64,000 bases of DNA from positions 416,138 through 480,137 of the forward strand of contig NZ_FNIM01000001.1 of NCBI RefSeq assembly GCF_900103885.1, written 5' to 3'. The position numbers were made by a program, and so were the translations under genes. The DNA comes from Actinomyces ruminicola (lineage in GTDB: Bacteria; Actinomycetota; Actinomycetes; Actinomycetales; Actinomycetaceae). Under the pieces are notes generated by a model, which worked only from the letters and a program-made list of their open reading frames with translations, made no database searches and was not told where the DNA came from. Numbering within the stretch: position 1 is the first letter of the stretch; each line of letters opens with the position of its first letter. Shown here piece by piece: positions 33,984 through 43,057 of this stretch.

Positions 33984-34657
33984 CAGTGGGTGACCTCCCG
34001 GATCGTGTTTTCGGAACTGTTGGCGGCAAGTGTTTCTTCGTACAGGGCGCCGGTGGTGGGGCAGCGCCACCGGCGGGTGCCCGCAGCGGCAGTCGGTTCG
34101 ATGAGGTCGGGCGTCTCGCCGCCCTCCTGGACGGGGACGAGCGGCTGCCCGGCGCGCCCGACCCAGCCGATGCGGCGAGCCGGCACCCCGGCCACCAGCG
34201 CATGCGCGGGCACGTCCCTGGTGACGACGGCGCCAGCGGCCACGGTGGCCCACTCTCCGATGCGCACGGGCGCGACGCAGACGGCACGCGCCCCGATGGA
34301 GGCGCCCTCCTCCACGGTGACGCCGACCGGCTCCCAGTCGGAGGCCGACTTAAGAGAGCCGTCGGGGTTGACGGCGCGGGGGAAGTGGTCGTTGGTGAAG
34401 GTGACGGCGGGGCCCACGAACACGCCGTCGGCCAGGCGGGCGGGCTCGTAGATCAGCGCATAGTTCTGCACCTTGCAGTTGCGGCCCAGGCGCACGCCCT
34501 CACCGATGTAGGCACCCCTGCCAACGATGCAGCCCTCACCGAGCTCGGCATGCTCGCGCACCTGGGCCAGATGCCAGATGGACGAGCCGTCGCCTATGGT
34601 CGCATCGGGAGAGACGTCGGCGGACGGGGCGATCCGGGCGGGACTGGCCGGACTCAT
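33983..34657 (-). CDS. left-handed beta-helix N-acetyltransferase, WbpD/WlbB-like
   Basis: A 224-residue hexapeptide-repeat protein: IAPSADVSPDATIGDGSSIW, then VREHAELGEGCIVGRGAYIG and TFTNDHFPRAVNPDG, the loop with catalytic Asn/His seen in WbpD/WlbB. The core (about 1-175) is followed by a tail with RRWRCPTTGALYEE. It acetylates the new C3 amino group with acetyl-CoA. It heads the three-gene cluster acetyltransferase, aminotransferase, oxidoreductase, a typical order for this pathway. Confidence 0.88.
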   Translation of the reverse strand: MSPASPARIAPSADVSPDATIGDGSSIWHLAQVREHAELGEGCIVGRGAYIGEGVRLGRNCKVQNYALIYEPARLADGVFVGPAVTFTNDHFPRAVNPDGSLKSASDWEPVGVTVEEGASIGARAVCVAPVRIGEWATVAAGAVVTRDVPAHALVAGVPARRIGWVGRAGQPLVPVQEGGETPDLIEPTAAAGTRRWRCPTTGALYEETLAANSSENTIREVTH

Positions 34658-34742
34658 GGCGGCTCCTCACTGCCTGCGGCATGCTGTCGGGCACCGACCC
34701 GATCGGGCGGCACTGCGCCGCCATACTAAGCCAGGCTTGTGC

Positions 34743-34754
34743 GAGAATGCGGCG
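34743..34754 (+). promoter_or_regulatory. -10-like GAGAAT before GT2 start
   Basis: GAGAAT (34743-34748) ends 6 nt before the ATG at 34755, and no ribosome site is visible. The first base departs from TANNNT, so this is weaker than the other examples. Confidence 0.35.
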
Positions 34755-35471
34755 ATGACATCCACCGACGGCTCCCAGACGCAGCCGCCCGTGCCGGTTA
34801 GCCCGATAACCGATGCCTGGCTCGTTGTGCCCCTGTACAACGAGTCCCAGGTGGTACGTGGTGTCATTGAGGAGGCGCGCCGCACCTTCCCGCTGGTCGT
34901 CGCCGTCGACGACGGCTCCAAGGACGACTCGGCGGAGCGGGCCGAGGCGGGCGGCGCGGTCGTCGTCCGGCATCCGCTGAACCTGGGGCAGGGGGCGGCG
35001 CTGCAGACCGGCATCACCTACGTGCTTGAGCGCACCGACGCCCGTTACCTGGTGACCTTCGACGCCGACGGGCAGCACTCGGTGGCAGACGCCGCCGCCA
35101 TGGTGCGGGCGGCCCGCGATGAGGACCTGGCCTTCGTACTGGGATCACGGTTCCTGGAGGGGCCCTCCCCCGTGGGCCGGCTCAAGCGGCTGATCCTCAA
35201 GACCGCGGCGGTGGCCGCCTCGCGCACCACCGGCATGCACCTGACCGACGCGCACAACGGTCTACGGGTGATCCGGCGCGACGCGGCCAAGCAGCTCGAC
35301 CTGCGGCAGAACCGGATGGCCCACGCCTCCGAGATCGTCCGCCAGCTCGGCGCCACCGGGCTGCCGTGGCGCGAGTTCCCCGTGCACATCGCCTACACCG
35401 AGTACTCCAAGGGCAAGGGGCAGTCGTTGTGGAACTCCATCAATATCCTGGTCGACCTGCTGTTCTCGTGA
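34755..35471 (+). CDS. DPM1-like family 2 glycosyltransferase
   Basis: A 238-residue soluble GT2 enzyme with AWLVVPLYNESQVVRGVIEE, VAVDDGSKDDS, LNLGQGAALQTGI and the metal site FDADGQHSVAD. It lacks the membrane segments of the DPM-like gene at 8,489. It is followed 21 bp later by a DUF2304 membrane protein, a recurring pairing in which the small protein may anchor the enzyme. It likely forms a polyprenyl-phosphate sugar or extends a lipid-linked glycan. Confidence 0.87.
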   Translation: MTSTDGSQTQPPVPVSPITDAWLVVPLYNESQVVRGVIEEARRTFPLVVAVDDGSKDDSAERAEAGGAVVVRHPLNLGQGAALQTGITYVLERTDARYLVTFDADGQHSVADAAAMVRAARDEDLAFVLGSRFLEGPSPVGRLKRLILKTAAVAASRTTGMHLTDAHNGLRVIRRDAAKQLDLRQNRMAHASEIVRQLGATGLPWREFPVHIAYTEYSKGKGQSLWNSINILVDLLFS

Positions 35472-35479
35472 CGCGCCGC

Positions 35480-35492
35480 CATACTTGATGCC
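35480..35492 (+). promoter_or_regulatory. -10-like CATACT before DUF2304 gene
   Basis: CATACT (35480-35485) lies 7 nt before the ATG at 35493, with no ribosome site. It overlaps the short gap after the GT2 stop, so the small gene may have its own start as well as read-through. Confidence 0.4.
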
Positions 35493-35846
35493 ATGAGCTC
35501 GCAGATCATCATCCAGGTCCTCCTCATCGTTGCGGTCGCCGCCATGGGGTGGATGATGCTGCGGTCGCCCGGCGGGGCGCGTCATCAGGCCGGCCGCCGC
35601 CTACTGACGCTGGCCTTCGTCGTCTTCGCGATCGCCGCGATCCTGGCGCCGTCCCTGCTCACTCAGCTGGCGCACCTGGTGGGGGTCGGCCGCGGCACCG
35701 ACCTGCTGCTGTATGCGCTGGTGGTGGCCTTCCTGTTCCAGATCCTGTCGTCCTTCCGCCGCAATGCCGCCCGCGAGCGGCAGATCACCCGGCTGGCCCG
35801 GCGGGTGGCGCTCAACGACGCCCCGCCGCCGCCCGCGCTGCCCTGA
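35493..35846 (+). CDS. DUF2304 small membrane protein
   Basis: A 117-residue protein with three hydrophobic segments (about residues 5-22, 38-60 and 68-88) and a basic cytoplasmic tail, SSFRRNAARERQITRLARRV, matching DUF2304. Members lie next to GT2 enzymes in polysaccharide loci. The probable role is to bind or orient the preceding GT2 enzyme at the membrane; this is inferred from neighbourhood only. Confidence 0.8.
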   Translation: MSSQIIIQVLLIVAVAAMGWMMLRSPGGARHQAGRRLLTLAFVVFAIAAILAPSLLTQLAHLVGVGRGTDLLLYALVVAFLFQILSSFRRNAARERQITRLARRVALNDAPPPPALP

Positions 35847-35899
35847 AGGCACGCCGCTCGCCGTAGGCGACCGAAGCCAACAGACTCCTGCTTACGGCC

Positions 35900-36790
35900 T
35901 CAGCCGCGCCGGGCGGCGCGTACCGCGATCTCCTCGCGGGCCTTCAGCCCCGCGGACACCGCCCAGCGCACCGGCGCCTGCCAGGCGGCCGGGTGGCTGG
36001 CGCTGACGTAGCGGCGAGCCGAGGCGTGGTGAGCCCGGATCATGCGCTCCGGGCGACGCTTCCAGCTGGCGCCCTGCGCGTGGACGACGACGGCACCCGG
36101 AACCTGCAGGTTCAGCCAGCCGGCCCGGCCCACGCGCGCCCCGAGATCGACGTCCTCGAAGAACATGAAGTAGCCCTCGTCGAAGCCGCCCAGGCGCTTC
36201 CAGGCCGCCGCGGGCAACAACAGGCAGGCACCGGACAGCCAGCCGACGGCGTGGGTGACGTCCTCGTTGGTGCCGTGGTAGGCGACGGAGAAGGGATTAC
36301 CGGGCCAGACACGCCCGAGGACGGCATGCCCGGCCCCGCCGACCAGCGATGGCAGGGCCCGGCCGGACGGGTAGACGGTTCCATCGGGATTGAGGAGTCG
36401 CGGCCCGAGGCAGCCGGCCCGGGGCTCCGCACGACCCGCCTCGATCAACAGATCCAGACTTCCCGGGCGCCAGAGAATGTCCGGGTTGGCGACCACCAGC
36501 CAGTCCTCGGTCAGATCGCGGGCGGCGAGGTTGGCACCGCCCCCGTAGCCGCGGTTGGTGCCGTCGCCGACCACGCGCGCCCCGTACCGCTCGGCGGCGC
36601 GGTTGACACGCTCATGCTCGGTGCCGTTGTCGGCGATGACAATCGTGGGAGTCCGAGCGGTGGCGGCGCGCAAGGACTCGAGGAAGCGGTCTAGTTCCTC
36701 ACCGGGGTTGTAGGCGACCGTGACGACGCGAACCGTTCCCGGCGGCGTCCCGGCTGAGGCGCTGGGCGGTCTGGGTGCTGCGTCAGTCAC
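35900..36790 (-). CDS. wbbL: rhamnosyltransferase WbbL-like (GT2)
   Basis: A 296-residue GT2 enzyme: VVTVAYNPGEELDRFLESLR, TIVIADNG, GDGTNRGYGGGANLAAR, WLVVANPDILWRPGSLD, LLNPDGTVYPSGRALPSL, GACLLLPAAAWKRLGGFDE and FMFFEDVDLGARVGRAGW. This block order is that of mycobacterial WbbL, which adds rhamnose to decaprenyl-PP-GlcNAc to form the linker joining polymer to peptidoglycan. The neighbouring LCP genes support that role. GTG at 36790 is preceded by minus-strand TAGTCT at 7 nt spacing, favouring a leaderless start over upstream readings. Confidence 0.88.
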   Translation of the reverse strand: MTDAAPRPPSASAGTPPGTVRVVTVAYNPGEELDRFLESLRAATARTPTIVIADNGTEHERVNRAAERYGARVVGDGTNRGYGGGANLAARDLTEDWLVVANPDILWRPGSLDLLIEAGRAEPRAGCLGPRLLNPDGTVYPSGRALPSLVGGAGHAVLGRVWPGNPFSVAYHGTNEDVTHAVGWLSGACLLLPAAAWKRLGGFDEGYFMFFEDVDLGARVGRAGWLNLQVPGAVVVHAQGASWKRRPERMIRAHHASARRYVSASHPAAWQAPVRWAVSAGLKAREEIAVRAARRG

Positions 36791-36803
36791 GCGTGGGAGA
36801 CTA
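36791..36803 (-). promoter_or_regulatory. -10-like TAGTCT before wbbL
   Basis: Minus-strand TAGTCT (36798-36803) is 7 nt from the GTG at 36790; no ribosome site is visible. Confidence 0.45.
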
Positions 36804-36930
36804 CACGCGCCGGGCGCCCGCGTCTGCACGACGGCCACGGCGGCATGCCCTAAAGTGGGACGACGACAAGCGTCCGAGACTCCTCCGTGCGCAGGATGCA
36901 GACTCACAGCCCCTCACAGACGGGTTCCTT

Positions 36931-38214
36931 ATGATCATGGCCGTGTCATCCCACGCCAAAGCCAAACCGAATGCGCGGCACTCCGCCAAGGATCTGACCC
37001 GGCGCGCCGCGCGCAGGCTCCTGCTGGCCGGGTTCGCCGTGGTGCTGTTCATCGTCTCCGGCGTCGGCATCGCCTACCACGACCTCCAGTCCCAGGTGAA
37101 CACGCTGGACATCAACGGCCTCCTGGACGATGACCGGGCCCGGCAGGTGACGGACAGCTATGAGGGACGGCCGGTCAATATCCTCATCCTGGGAACCGAT
37201 TCCCGCGCGGGGGCGAATAACGTCGACGGCTCCGAGGGCAGCGAGGAGGTGGCGGTGGCGCGCTCCGACACCACCATGATCCTCCACCTCCCGGCGGACC
37301 GCTCCCGCATCGAGATCGTCTCGATCCCGCGCGACCTTCTGGTGGACATCCCCTCCTGCCGGACCGCCGACGGCGGCACCACCGAGGCCATGTCCTACAC
37401 CCCGTTCAACACCGCCTTCGCCAACGGCGCCGGCGCCAGCGACGACGACGCCGCCGTCGCCGCGGGCGTGGCCTGTACTCTCGCCACGATTGAGGACCTC
37501 ACGGGCCTGTACATCGACGAGTACCTGGTGGTGGACTTCAACGGCCTGACCACCACGGTGGACGCGCTCGGCGGCGTCAACCTGTACGTGGACGAGGACA
37601 TCAACGACACCGAGTTCACCGGCCTGGTCATGAGCAGCGGCTGCCAGCACCTTGATGGCGCCACCGCACTGCAGTACGCGCGCGTGCGCCACGGCGTGGG
37701 CGACGGCTCGGATCGCCAGCGCATGCCCCGCCAGCAGAATCTGGTGGCGGCGATGCTAAGAACCGCCAAGTCGAAGAACTACTTCACCGACGCCGACGCC
37801 CTGTACAGCTTCGCCCGCGCCGCCCTGGGCTCGTTGACCTCTTCTCCGGGTATCGGCTCGCTCACCACACTCGCAGGCCTGGCGATGTCGATCAGCGACG
37901 TCGGCATGGACCAGACGATCCTCATCACCATGCCCAACGAGGAGGCTCCCTGGGATCTCAACCGCGCACTGCCCACGGACGAGGCCGCTGACGTCTGGGC
38001 GGCGCTCAAGGCCGATACGCCGATCTCCGAGGCCCTGCGCGGGGACACCCAGGAGGGCGCCGACTCCTCGTCCGACGCCGATTCCGCAGACGCGACGCAG
38101 GAGGATCAGCCGACGCAGTCCGACGCCGGATCCGACCAGCCCGATGCCGCCGCGGACAGCCGTACGCCGACAGCCGATGCGACCACGGAGGATCCCGCCG
38201 CCCAGTGCTACTGA
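36931..38214 (+). CDS. LytR-CpsA-Psr (LCP) family polymer ligase
   Basis: A 427-residue membrane-anchored protein: basic N-terminus, one membrane helix (about 33-53), then the extracytoplasmic LCP domain with ILILGTDSRAG, RSDTTMILHLP, SIPRDLLVDIP, VVDFNGLTTTVDALGGVN and LQYARVRHGVGDGSDRQRMP with the conserved Arg residues. LCP proteins transfer pyrophosphoryl-polyprenyl glycans to peptidoglycan. The last 60 residues are Asp/Ser/Ala-rich and end QCY. ATG 36931 or 36937 may start it; neither has a good ribosome site. Confidence 0.9.
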   Translation: MIMAVSSHAKAKPNARHSAKDLTRRAARRLLLAGFAVVLFIVSGVGIAYHDLQSQVNTLDINGLLDDDRARQVTDSYEGRPVNILILGTDSRAGANNVDGSEGSEEVAVARSDTTMILHLPADRSRIEIVSIPRDLLVDIPSCRTADGGTTEAMSYTPFNTAFANGAGASDDDAAVAAGVACTLATIEDLTGLYIDEYLVVDFNGLTTTVDALGGVNLYVDEDINDTEFTGLVMSSGCQHLDGATALQYARVRHGVGDGSDRQRMPRQQNLVAAMLRTAKSKNYFTDADALYSFARAALGSLTSSPGIGSLTTLAGLAMSISDVGMDQTILITMPNEEAPWDLNRALPTDEAADVWAALKADTPISEALRGDTQEGADSSSDADSADATQEDQPTQSDAGSDQPDAAADSRTPTADATTEDPAAQCY

Positions 38215-38260
38215 CAGACGACGCGCATACCGAGCCGCAGGGACAGGAGGTCAGCCAGCG

Positions 38261-39772
38261 GTGAGCACCAACGACGACGATCTTCCCCCGTCATTCACCC
38301 CCGGAACCGGTAGGCCCCGTCGCCGCGCCGGCGCCGCGAGTCCTTCGTCCCGGCAAGCCGACCGGCAGGCGAGGCGCAACGGCCGACCCGCCCAGCAGTC
38401 CGTGCAGCAGCCCAGCCGACACCATGGCGGCGACGCCGGTACTCGCGGCGGGGCCGCGCCGCGCAAGCCGCTCACGCCGCGGCGGGCGGCCACGGCGTCG
38501 CCCAGCGGCGGGCCAGCAGCCGCGTCGGACCGCGGTCACGGCGCTGCGGACGCAGTCGCCTCCCCGCGCAACGCCCCCGGTGCCCCCGAACGCGTTACCT
38601 CCCGCAGCCGGGCACGGGCGGGGTCCTCGGCGGTGCCGTTGGCCTCCGCCGACTCCCGGACCGCGGGCGGCCGCGACGCCACCCGAGTCATGCCTGCCGG
38701 GACCGCCCCGTCCGCCCGCAGCCGAAACGTCTCCAGACCGCGCACCCCGGCGCGCTCGGCCCGGTACGTCCCCTCGTCGTCGCTGAATCAGCACACGCAG
38801 CCCGCCCCGCCGCAGCCGCCCGCGCGCAGGCGCCGTCGCCTGCTGCGCTGGGTGGTGGTGGCGCTGGTCGTCCTGCTGGCACTGGTGGGCGCCCGAGCGG
38901 CCTGGCTCATCCACGACGTGAACTCCAAGCTGCAGCGCGTCGAGGCCCTGTCCGGCGCGGCGGACACCCCCGGCGAGACCTGGCTGATCGTCGGCTCCGA
39001 CTCGCGGGCCGACGGCGCCGTCGCCGACAACACCGAGGGTGCCCGTTCCGACTCAATCATGCTGCTGCACAAGGCCCCCGGCGGGCAGGCCTCCCTGACC
39101 TCCCTGCCCCGCGACACCTATGTGGAAATCCCCGGATACGGCGGCAACAAGATCAACGCCGCCTACTCCTACGGCGGCCCCGCTCTGCTGGTATCCACGG
39201 TGGAGCAGCTGACCGGACTGACCATCGACCACTACGTGGAGGTCGGCATGGGCGGGGTGTCCTCCCTGGTGGACGCCGTCGGCGGCATCAACGTCTGCCT
39301 GGACTACGACGTCAACGACGCCGACTCCGGACTGGTGTGGGACACCTCCCAGGGCGAGTGCCAGGAGGTCGACGGAGCCAAGGCGCTCGCCTACTCGCGC
39401 ATGCGCAAATCCGATCCGACCGGCGACATCGGGCGCGCCCTGCGACAGCGGGCGGTCATCTCCGCCGTCGTATCCAAGGCGGTCTCGACCTCCACGCTGA
39501 CGAGCTTCTCGCAGCAGGACACGCTGGTGGACGCCGGCACGCAGGCACTGACTGTGGACGAGGACGCCTCCATGCTCGACCTGGGCAAGATGCTGCTCGC
39601 CTTCCGCTCCGCCTCCAACGCCGGCCTGACCGGGGCGCCGCCCATCGCCAGCCTGGACTACGAGCCGGGAGGCATCGGCGCCGCCGTCCTGCTTGAGGAC
39701 ACCACCGCCCCCGACTTCTTCGCCAGGCTGCGCGAGGGCGAGCTTACGGTCGAGGACTTCAACCAGTCCTGA
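38261..39772 (+). CDS. second LCP family protein with long basic cytoplasmic N-terminus
   Basis: A 503-residue protein. Residues 1-190 are Arg/Pro/Ala/Ser-rich and look disordered; a membrane helix lies near 200-222 (WVVVALVVLLALVGARAAWL), followed by the LCP domain with WLIVGSDSRADG, ARSDSIMLLHKA, SLPRDTYVEIPGYGGNKINA and AKALAYSRMRKSDPTGDIGR. GTG at 38261 has GGACAGGAGG upstream and is 46 nt after the preceding LCP gene. Two LCP paralogues fit either redundancy or separate ligases for two polymers. Confidence 0.9.
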   Translation: MSTNDDDLPPSFTPGTGRPRRRAGAASPSSRQADRQARRNGRPAQQSVQQPSRHHGGDAGTRGGAAPRKPLTPRRAATASPSGGPAAASDRGHGAADAVASPRNAPGAPERVTSRSRARAGSSAVPLASADSRTAGGRDATRVMPAGTAPSARSRNVSRPRTPARSARYVPSSSLNQHTQPAPPQPPARRRRRLLRWVVVALVVLLALVGARAAWLIHDVNSKLQRVEALSGAADTPGETWLIVGSDSRADGAVADNTEGARSDSIMLLHKAPGGQASLTSLPRDTYVEIPGYGGNKINAAYSYGGPALLVSTVEQLTGLTIDHYVEVGMGGVSSLVDAVGGINVCLDYDVNDADSGLVWDTSQGECQEVDGAKALAYSRMRKSDPTGDIGRALRQRAVISAVVSKAVSTSTLTSFSQQDTLVDAGTQALTVDEDASMLDLGKMLLAFRSASNAGLTGAPPIASLDYEPGGIGAAVLLEDTTAPDFFARLREGELTVEDFNQS

Positions 39773-39780
39773 TGGACCTC

Positions 39781-39816
39781 GCCCCGCGCCGCTCCCAAAC
39801 GGGTGCGGCGCGGGGC
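39781..39816. terminator. GC-rich hairpin between convergent LCP and galE genes
   Basis: A 16-bp arm at 39781-39796 pairs with 39801-39816 with one mismatch across loop AAAC, 9 bp past the LCP stop and before the galE stop. It likely ends transcripts from both sides. Confidence 0.7.
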
Positions 39817-39864
39817 GGTGGCTTAAGCGTTGCAGGCGCGGGGCGTCCCGGGCCCGGGCCGGGC

Positions 39865-40866
39865 TCAGCCGAAGTGAGGCCGGTCGGGGTCTGCCTGCCA
39901 GGCGGAGAAGGACGAGGAGACGATGTCGTCCAGGTCGTGCTCTGCCACCCAGCCAAGGACCTCGCGAATCCGAGTGGCATCCCCGATCAGCTGCGGCGGG
40001 TCGCCGGCACGCCGGTCCAGTTCCTCGGGCTGCACCTCGTGGCCGGTGGCGGCGGCGACGGCAGCGATGACCTTGGAGACCACCTCGCGCACCGAGGAGC
40101 CCCTGCCGGTGCCGACGTTGAAGACGTGCTCGCGCATCTCCTGCTGTCCGGCCAGGTGGTCCAGCGCCGCAATGTGGGCGCTGGCCAGATCGCGCACGTG
40201 GATGTAGTCGCGGATGCAGGTCCCATCCGGGGTCGGGTAGTCGGTGCCGAAGATCTTCGGGGACTCGCCGCGGGCCAGGCGGTCCATCACCATGGGGATG
40301 AGGTTGAGGGTGGCCATGTCACCCAGGTCGTCCCAGCCGGCGCCGGCGACGTTGAAGTAGCGCAGCCCCGCCCAGCGCAGCCCCCAGGCGCGCTCACAGT
40401 CCGCCATCATCCACTCGCCGATGAGCTTGGTCTCCCCGTAGGGGTTGATGGGGTGGCAGTCGATGTCCTCGGGCACCACCTCCACCGGCGGCATGCCGTA
40501 TACCGCGGCGGAGGAGGAGAAGATCATCTGCTCCACGCGGGCCTGCTCCATGGCCAGCAGCATGTTGGCCAGGCCGCCCACGTTCTGCTGGTAGTACCAG
40601 GCGGGCCGAGCCACGGACTCGCCCACCTGCTTGCGGGCGGCGAAGTGGATGACCGCCTTGACGCCCTTGCGGTCCATCAGATCCGTCAGGACCTCGGTGG
40701 CATTGCCGGCGGCGACGTCGAGCTCGACCAGCTCGGCGTCTCCCACACGGCCGGGGGTTCCGTAGGACAGGTCGTCGACGACGACGACCTCGTCCCCACG
40801 CTCTTGCAACAGACGAACAACGTGGGCACCGATGTATCCGGCGCCTCCCGCAACCAGGATGCTCAT
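39865..40866 (-). CDS. galE: UDP-glucose 4-epimerase
   Basis: A 333-residue SDR enzyme: NAD motif VAGGAGYIGAHVV, FAARKQVGESV, FSSSAAVYGMP, the NPYGETK Tyr-xxx-Lys pair, RYFNVAGA, GTCIRDYIHVRDLA. It interconverts UDP-glucose and UDP-galactose, supplying galactose for surface glycans. ATG at 40866 is preceded by minus-strand TACGAT at 6 nt spacing, so the long upstream reading is rejected. Length is standard. Confidence 0.93.
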   Translation of the reverse strand: MSILVAGGAGYIGAHVVRLLQERGDEVVVVDDLSYGTPGRVGDAELVELDVAAGNATEVLTDLMDRKGVKAVIHFAARKQVGESVARPAWYYQQNVGGLANMLLAMEQARVEQMIFSSSAAVYGMPPVEVVPEDIDCHPINPYGETKLIGEWMMADCERAWGLRWAGLRYFNVAGAGWDDLGDMATLNLIPMVMDRLARGESPKIFGTDYPTPDGTCIRDYIHVRDLASAHIAALDHLAGQQEMREHVFNVGTGRGSSVREVVSKVIAAVAAATGHEVQPEELDRRAGDPPQLIGDATRIREVLGWVAEHDLDDIVSSSFSAWQADPDRPHFG

Positions 40867-40878
40867 GGGGCGATCGTA
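40867..40878 (-). promoter_or_regulatory. -10-like TACGAT before galE
   Basis: Minus-strand TACGAT (40873-40878) lies 6 nt before the galE ATG. No ribosome site is seen. Confidence 0.55.
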
Positions 40879-40990
40879 CCGGCGATGCCGCCACCCCGTA
40901 TGTGCCCAAGGTCCGACTCGCCGGGCCGGCGCTGATTGCGCCGGCACCGACATGGGCTCACGGCGGGCCGGACTCGCTCCGGCGCCGGCC

Positions 40991-41524
40991 TCAGTCGCGG
41001 GCGGCGACCTCCCGACGCAGGGCCTCCCCCTTGGCATGAGCCATATCGGCGAGCTCGCTCTGGAAGGCGCGCATGGCGGTGCGCAGGCGCTGCGCCTCGG
41101 TCCCCTCCCCCGCACCCAGGATGCGGGCGGCCAGCAGGCCCGCGTTGCGGGCACCACCTATGGATACGGTGGCTACCGGCACACCGGCGGGCATCTGGAC
41201 GATCGACAGCAGCGAGTCCATGCCGTCCAGGTACCTCAGCGGCACGGGCACGCCGATCACGGGCAGCTCCGTCACGGCGGCGAGCATGCCCGGCAGGTGG
41301 GCGGCGCCACCGGCCCCGGCGATGATGACCCGCAGGCCGCGCCCGGCCGCCTCGCGCCCGTAGGAGAGCATCTCATCGGGCATGCGGTGGGCGGAGACGA
41401 CGTCGGCCTCGTAGGGCACGTCCAGGGCGTCGAGGGCCTCCGCGGCGGCCCGCATGGTCGGCCAGTCGGAGTCCGAGCCCATGACGATGCCGACGACTGG
41501 TTGCTGGTCCTGCTGGTTGTTCAC
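40991..41524 (-). CDS. purE: N5-carboxyaminoimidazole ribonucleotide mutase
   Basis: A 177-residue class I PurE converting N5-CAIR to CAIR in purine synthesis. It shows [25 protein letters not shown] with the catalytic His, [12 protein letters not shown] and [23 protein letters not shown] at 41524 has AGGAG upstream. It lies 105 bp after purK on the same strand; its partner PurK makes the N5-CAIR substrate. Confidence 0.94.
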   Translation of the reverse strand: MNNQQDQQPVVGIVMGSDSDWPTMRAAAEALDALDVPYEADVVSAHRMPDEMLSYGREAAGRGLRVIIAGAGGAAHLPGMLAAVTELPVIGVPVPLRYLDGMDSLLSIVQMPAGVPVATVSIGGARNAGLLAARILGAGEGTEAQRLRTAMRAFQSELADMAHAKGEALRREVAARD

Positions 41525-41629
41525 GTGGCTGCTCCTGGGTTGAAATCTGCCGCTTGCTCCGCCAGCCCGCACCGGCCGCGACGCGGTGGCGAACGCACCA
41601 AGCCTATGCCGTCCCGATCTGCGGCCCGC

Positions 41630-42883
41630 TCAGGCCTCGCCGCGCAGCATGGCGACGACGGCGCGCAGTCGCTCGCGCACGGCGGCGATCCCCTCCGGGT
41701 CCGTGGCGGTGGTGGTCATGCTGACGTGTCCGAGCTTGCGCCCGGGCCGCCACTGCTTGCCGTACAGATGGATGCGCGCCTCCGGTTCGAGCGCCAGGGC
41801 ACGGGTCAGAGCGTCGGCGGGCGCCTGACGCTCCCCGCCCAGGAAGTTGACCATGACGGTGGCCGGGGCGGTCGGCGTCGTCGCCCCCAGCGGCAGGTCG
41901 AGGACGGCGCGCAGGTGCTGGGCGAACTGGCTGGTTACGGCGCCGTCCTGGGTCCAGTGACCGGAGTTGTGGGGGCGCATGGCCAACTCGTTGACGTACA
42001 GGCCGGTTGCCGCGGAGCCCTCGACGGCGAACAGCTCCACGGCCAGCACCCCGGTCACGTCCGCGCGCTCGGCGATGGTGCGGCCGATGTGCTCGGCCTG
42101 CTGGACGGCGGCGGCGTCCAGGCCGGGCGCCGGAGCGACGGTCTCCACGCAGATTCCGTCCGCCTGCACGGACTCGATCACCGGCCAGAGCGCGATCTGA
42201 CCCGAGGGGCGGCGCGCCAGCAGCACCGCCAGTTCCCGGGTGAAGGGAATCGCCTCCTCCACCAGCAGGCTGGTTACGGCACCGCCGCCCAGGCTGCCGC
42301 CACCGCCGGTGCCGATGGTGGCGCGTCCGGCGCGGGCGTCCGCGGTCGCCTTCAGCCACACGGAGGCGTCGCCGTCGTCCAGGTCGGCGGCGGAGTTCAG
42401 CATGAGCACGCCGTGCCCGTCATAGCCGCCGCGCGGAGTCTTGAGCACCACGGGCCAGCCGTGGGCGGCGGCGAAGGCGAGCACCTGGGCACGCATCTCC
42501 TGCGCGTCTCCCGCGATCTCGGCCCAGGCCGGCTGCGGCAGACCGGCTGCGTCGACGGCGCGACGCATGGCGAGCTTGTCACGGGCCAGCTCCAGCGCCT
42601 CCGGGGCGGGGCGCACCCGCACGCCCTCGGCCTGCAGCCGGGACAGCAGCACCGAGTCCTGGTGCTCATGCTCGAAGGTGAGTGCCCGCGCGCCCGCCAC
42701 CAGGGCGCGCACGGCGTCGGCGTCCGTCGCCCGTCCCACCGGAGCATCGACCGTCACCTGAGCGGCCGAGCCGTCACTCGCCTCCACCAGAGTGCGCAGG
42801 TGGATGCCCAGGGCCGAGGCCTCCTCCTGCATCATGCGGGCCAGCTGGCCACCTCCGATGACGGCGAGAATGGGTGCGCTCAC
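41630..42883 (-). CDS. purK: 5-(carboxyamino)imidazole ribonucleotide synthase
   Basis: A 417-residue ATP-grasp enzyme making N5-CAIR from AIR, bicarbonate and ATP. Motifs: ILAVIGGGQLARMMQEEA, VVLKTPRGGYDGHGV (ATP-grasp loop), VEEAIPFTRELAVLLAR and VNELAMRPHNSGHWTQD. GTG at 42883 is preceded by minus-strand TAGGCT at 6 nt spacing, which sets the start. Length is slightly above typical because of inserts near residue 200 rich in Gly. Confidence 0.94.
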   Translation of the reverse strand: MSAPILAVIGGGQLARMMQEEASALGIHLRTLVEASDGSAAQVTVDAPVGRATDADAVRALVAGARALTFEHEHQDSVLLSRLQAEGVRVRPAPEALELARDKLAMRRAVDAAGLPQPAWAEIAGDAQEMRAQVLAFAAAHGWPVVLKTPRGGYDGHGVLMLNSAADLDDGDASVWLKATADARAGRATIGTGGGGSLGGGAVTSLLVEEAIPFTRELAVLLARRPSGQIALWPVIESVQADGICVETVAPAPGLDAAAVQQAEHIGRTIAERADVTGVLAVELFAVEGSAATGLYVNELAMRPHNSGHWTQDGAVTSQFAQHLRAVLDLPLGATTPTAPATVMVNFLGGERQAPADALTRALALEPEARIHLYGKQWRPGRKLGHVSMTTTATDPEGIAAVRERLRAVVAMLRGEA

Positions 42884-42895
42884 GGCATCAGCCTA
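42884..42895 (-). promoter_or_regulatory. -10-like TAGGCT before purK
   Basis: Minus-strand TAGGCT (42890-42895) ends 6 nt before the purK GTG. Confidence 0.55.
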
Positions 42896-43057
42896 GCGGT
42901 GTGGCCGACGCGCCGTCGTGGAGGTCCGCCAGCCGGTCCGCCAGGCGCCAGGCGGGTGCTGACGCCGCGCCCGGCTTCGGCCGGTCCCGACACGCCGGTT
43001 GTGCCGGCCTCGGCATGTCACTCATGCGGGCACCGGCGCCGGTGCGCAGCGGAGCCG

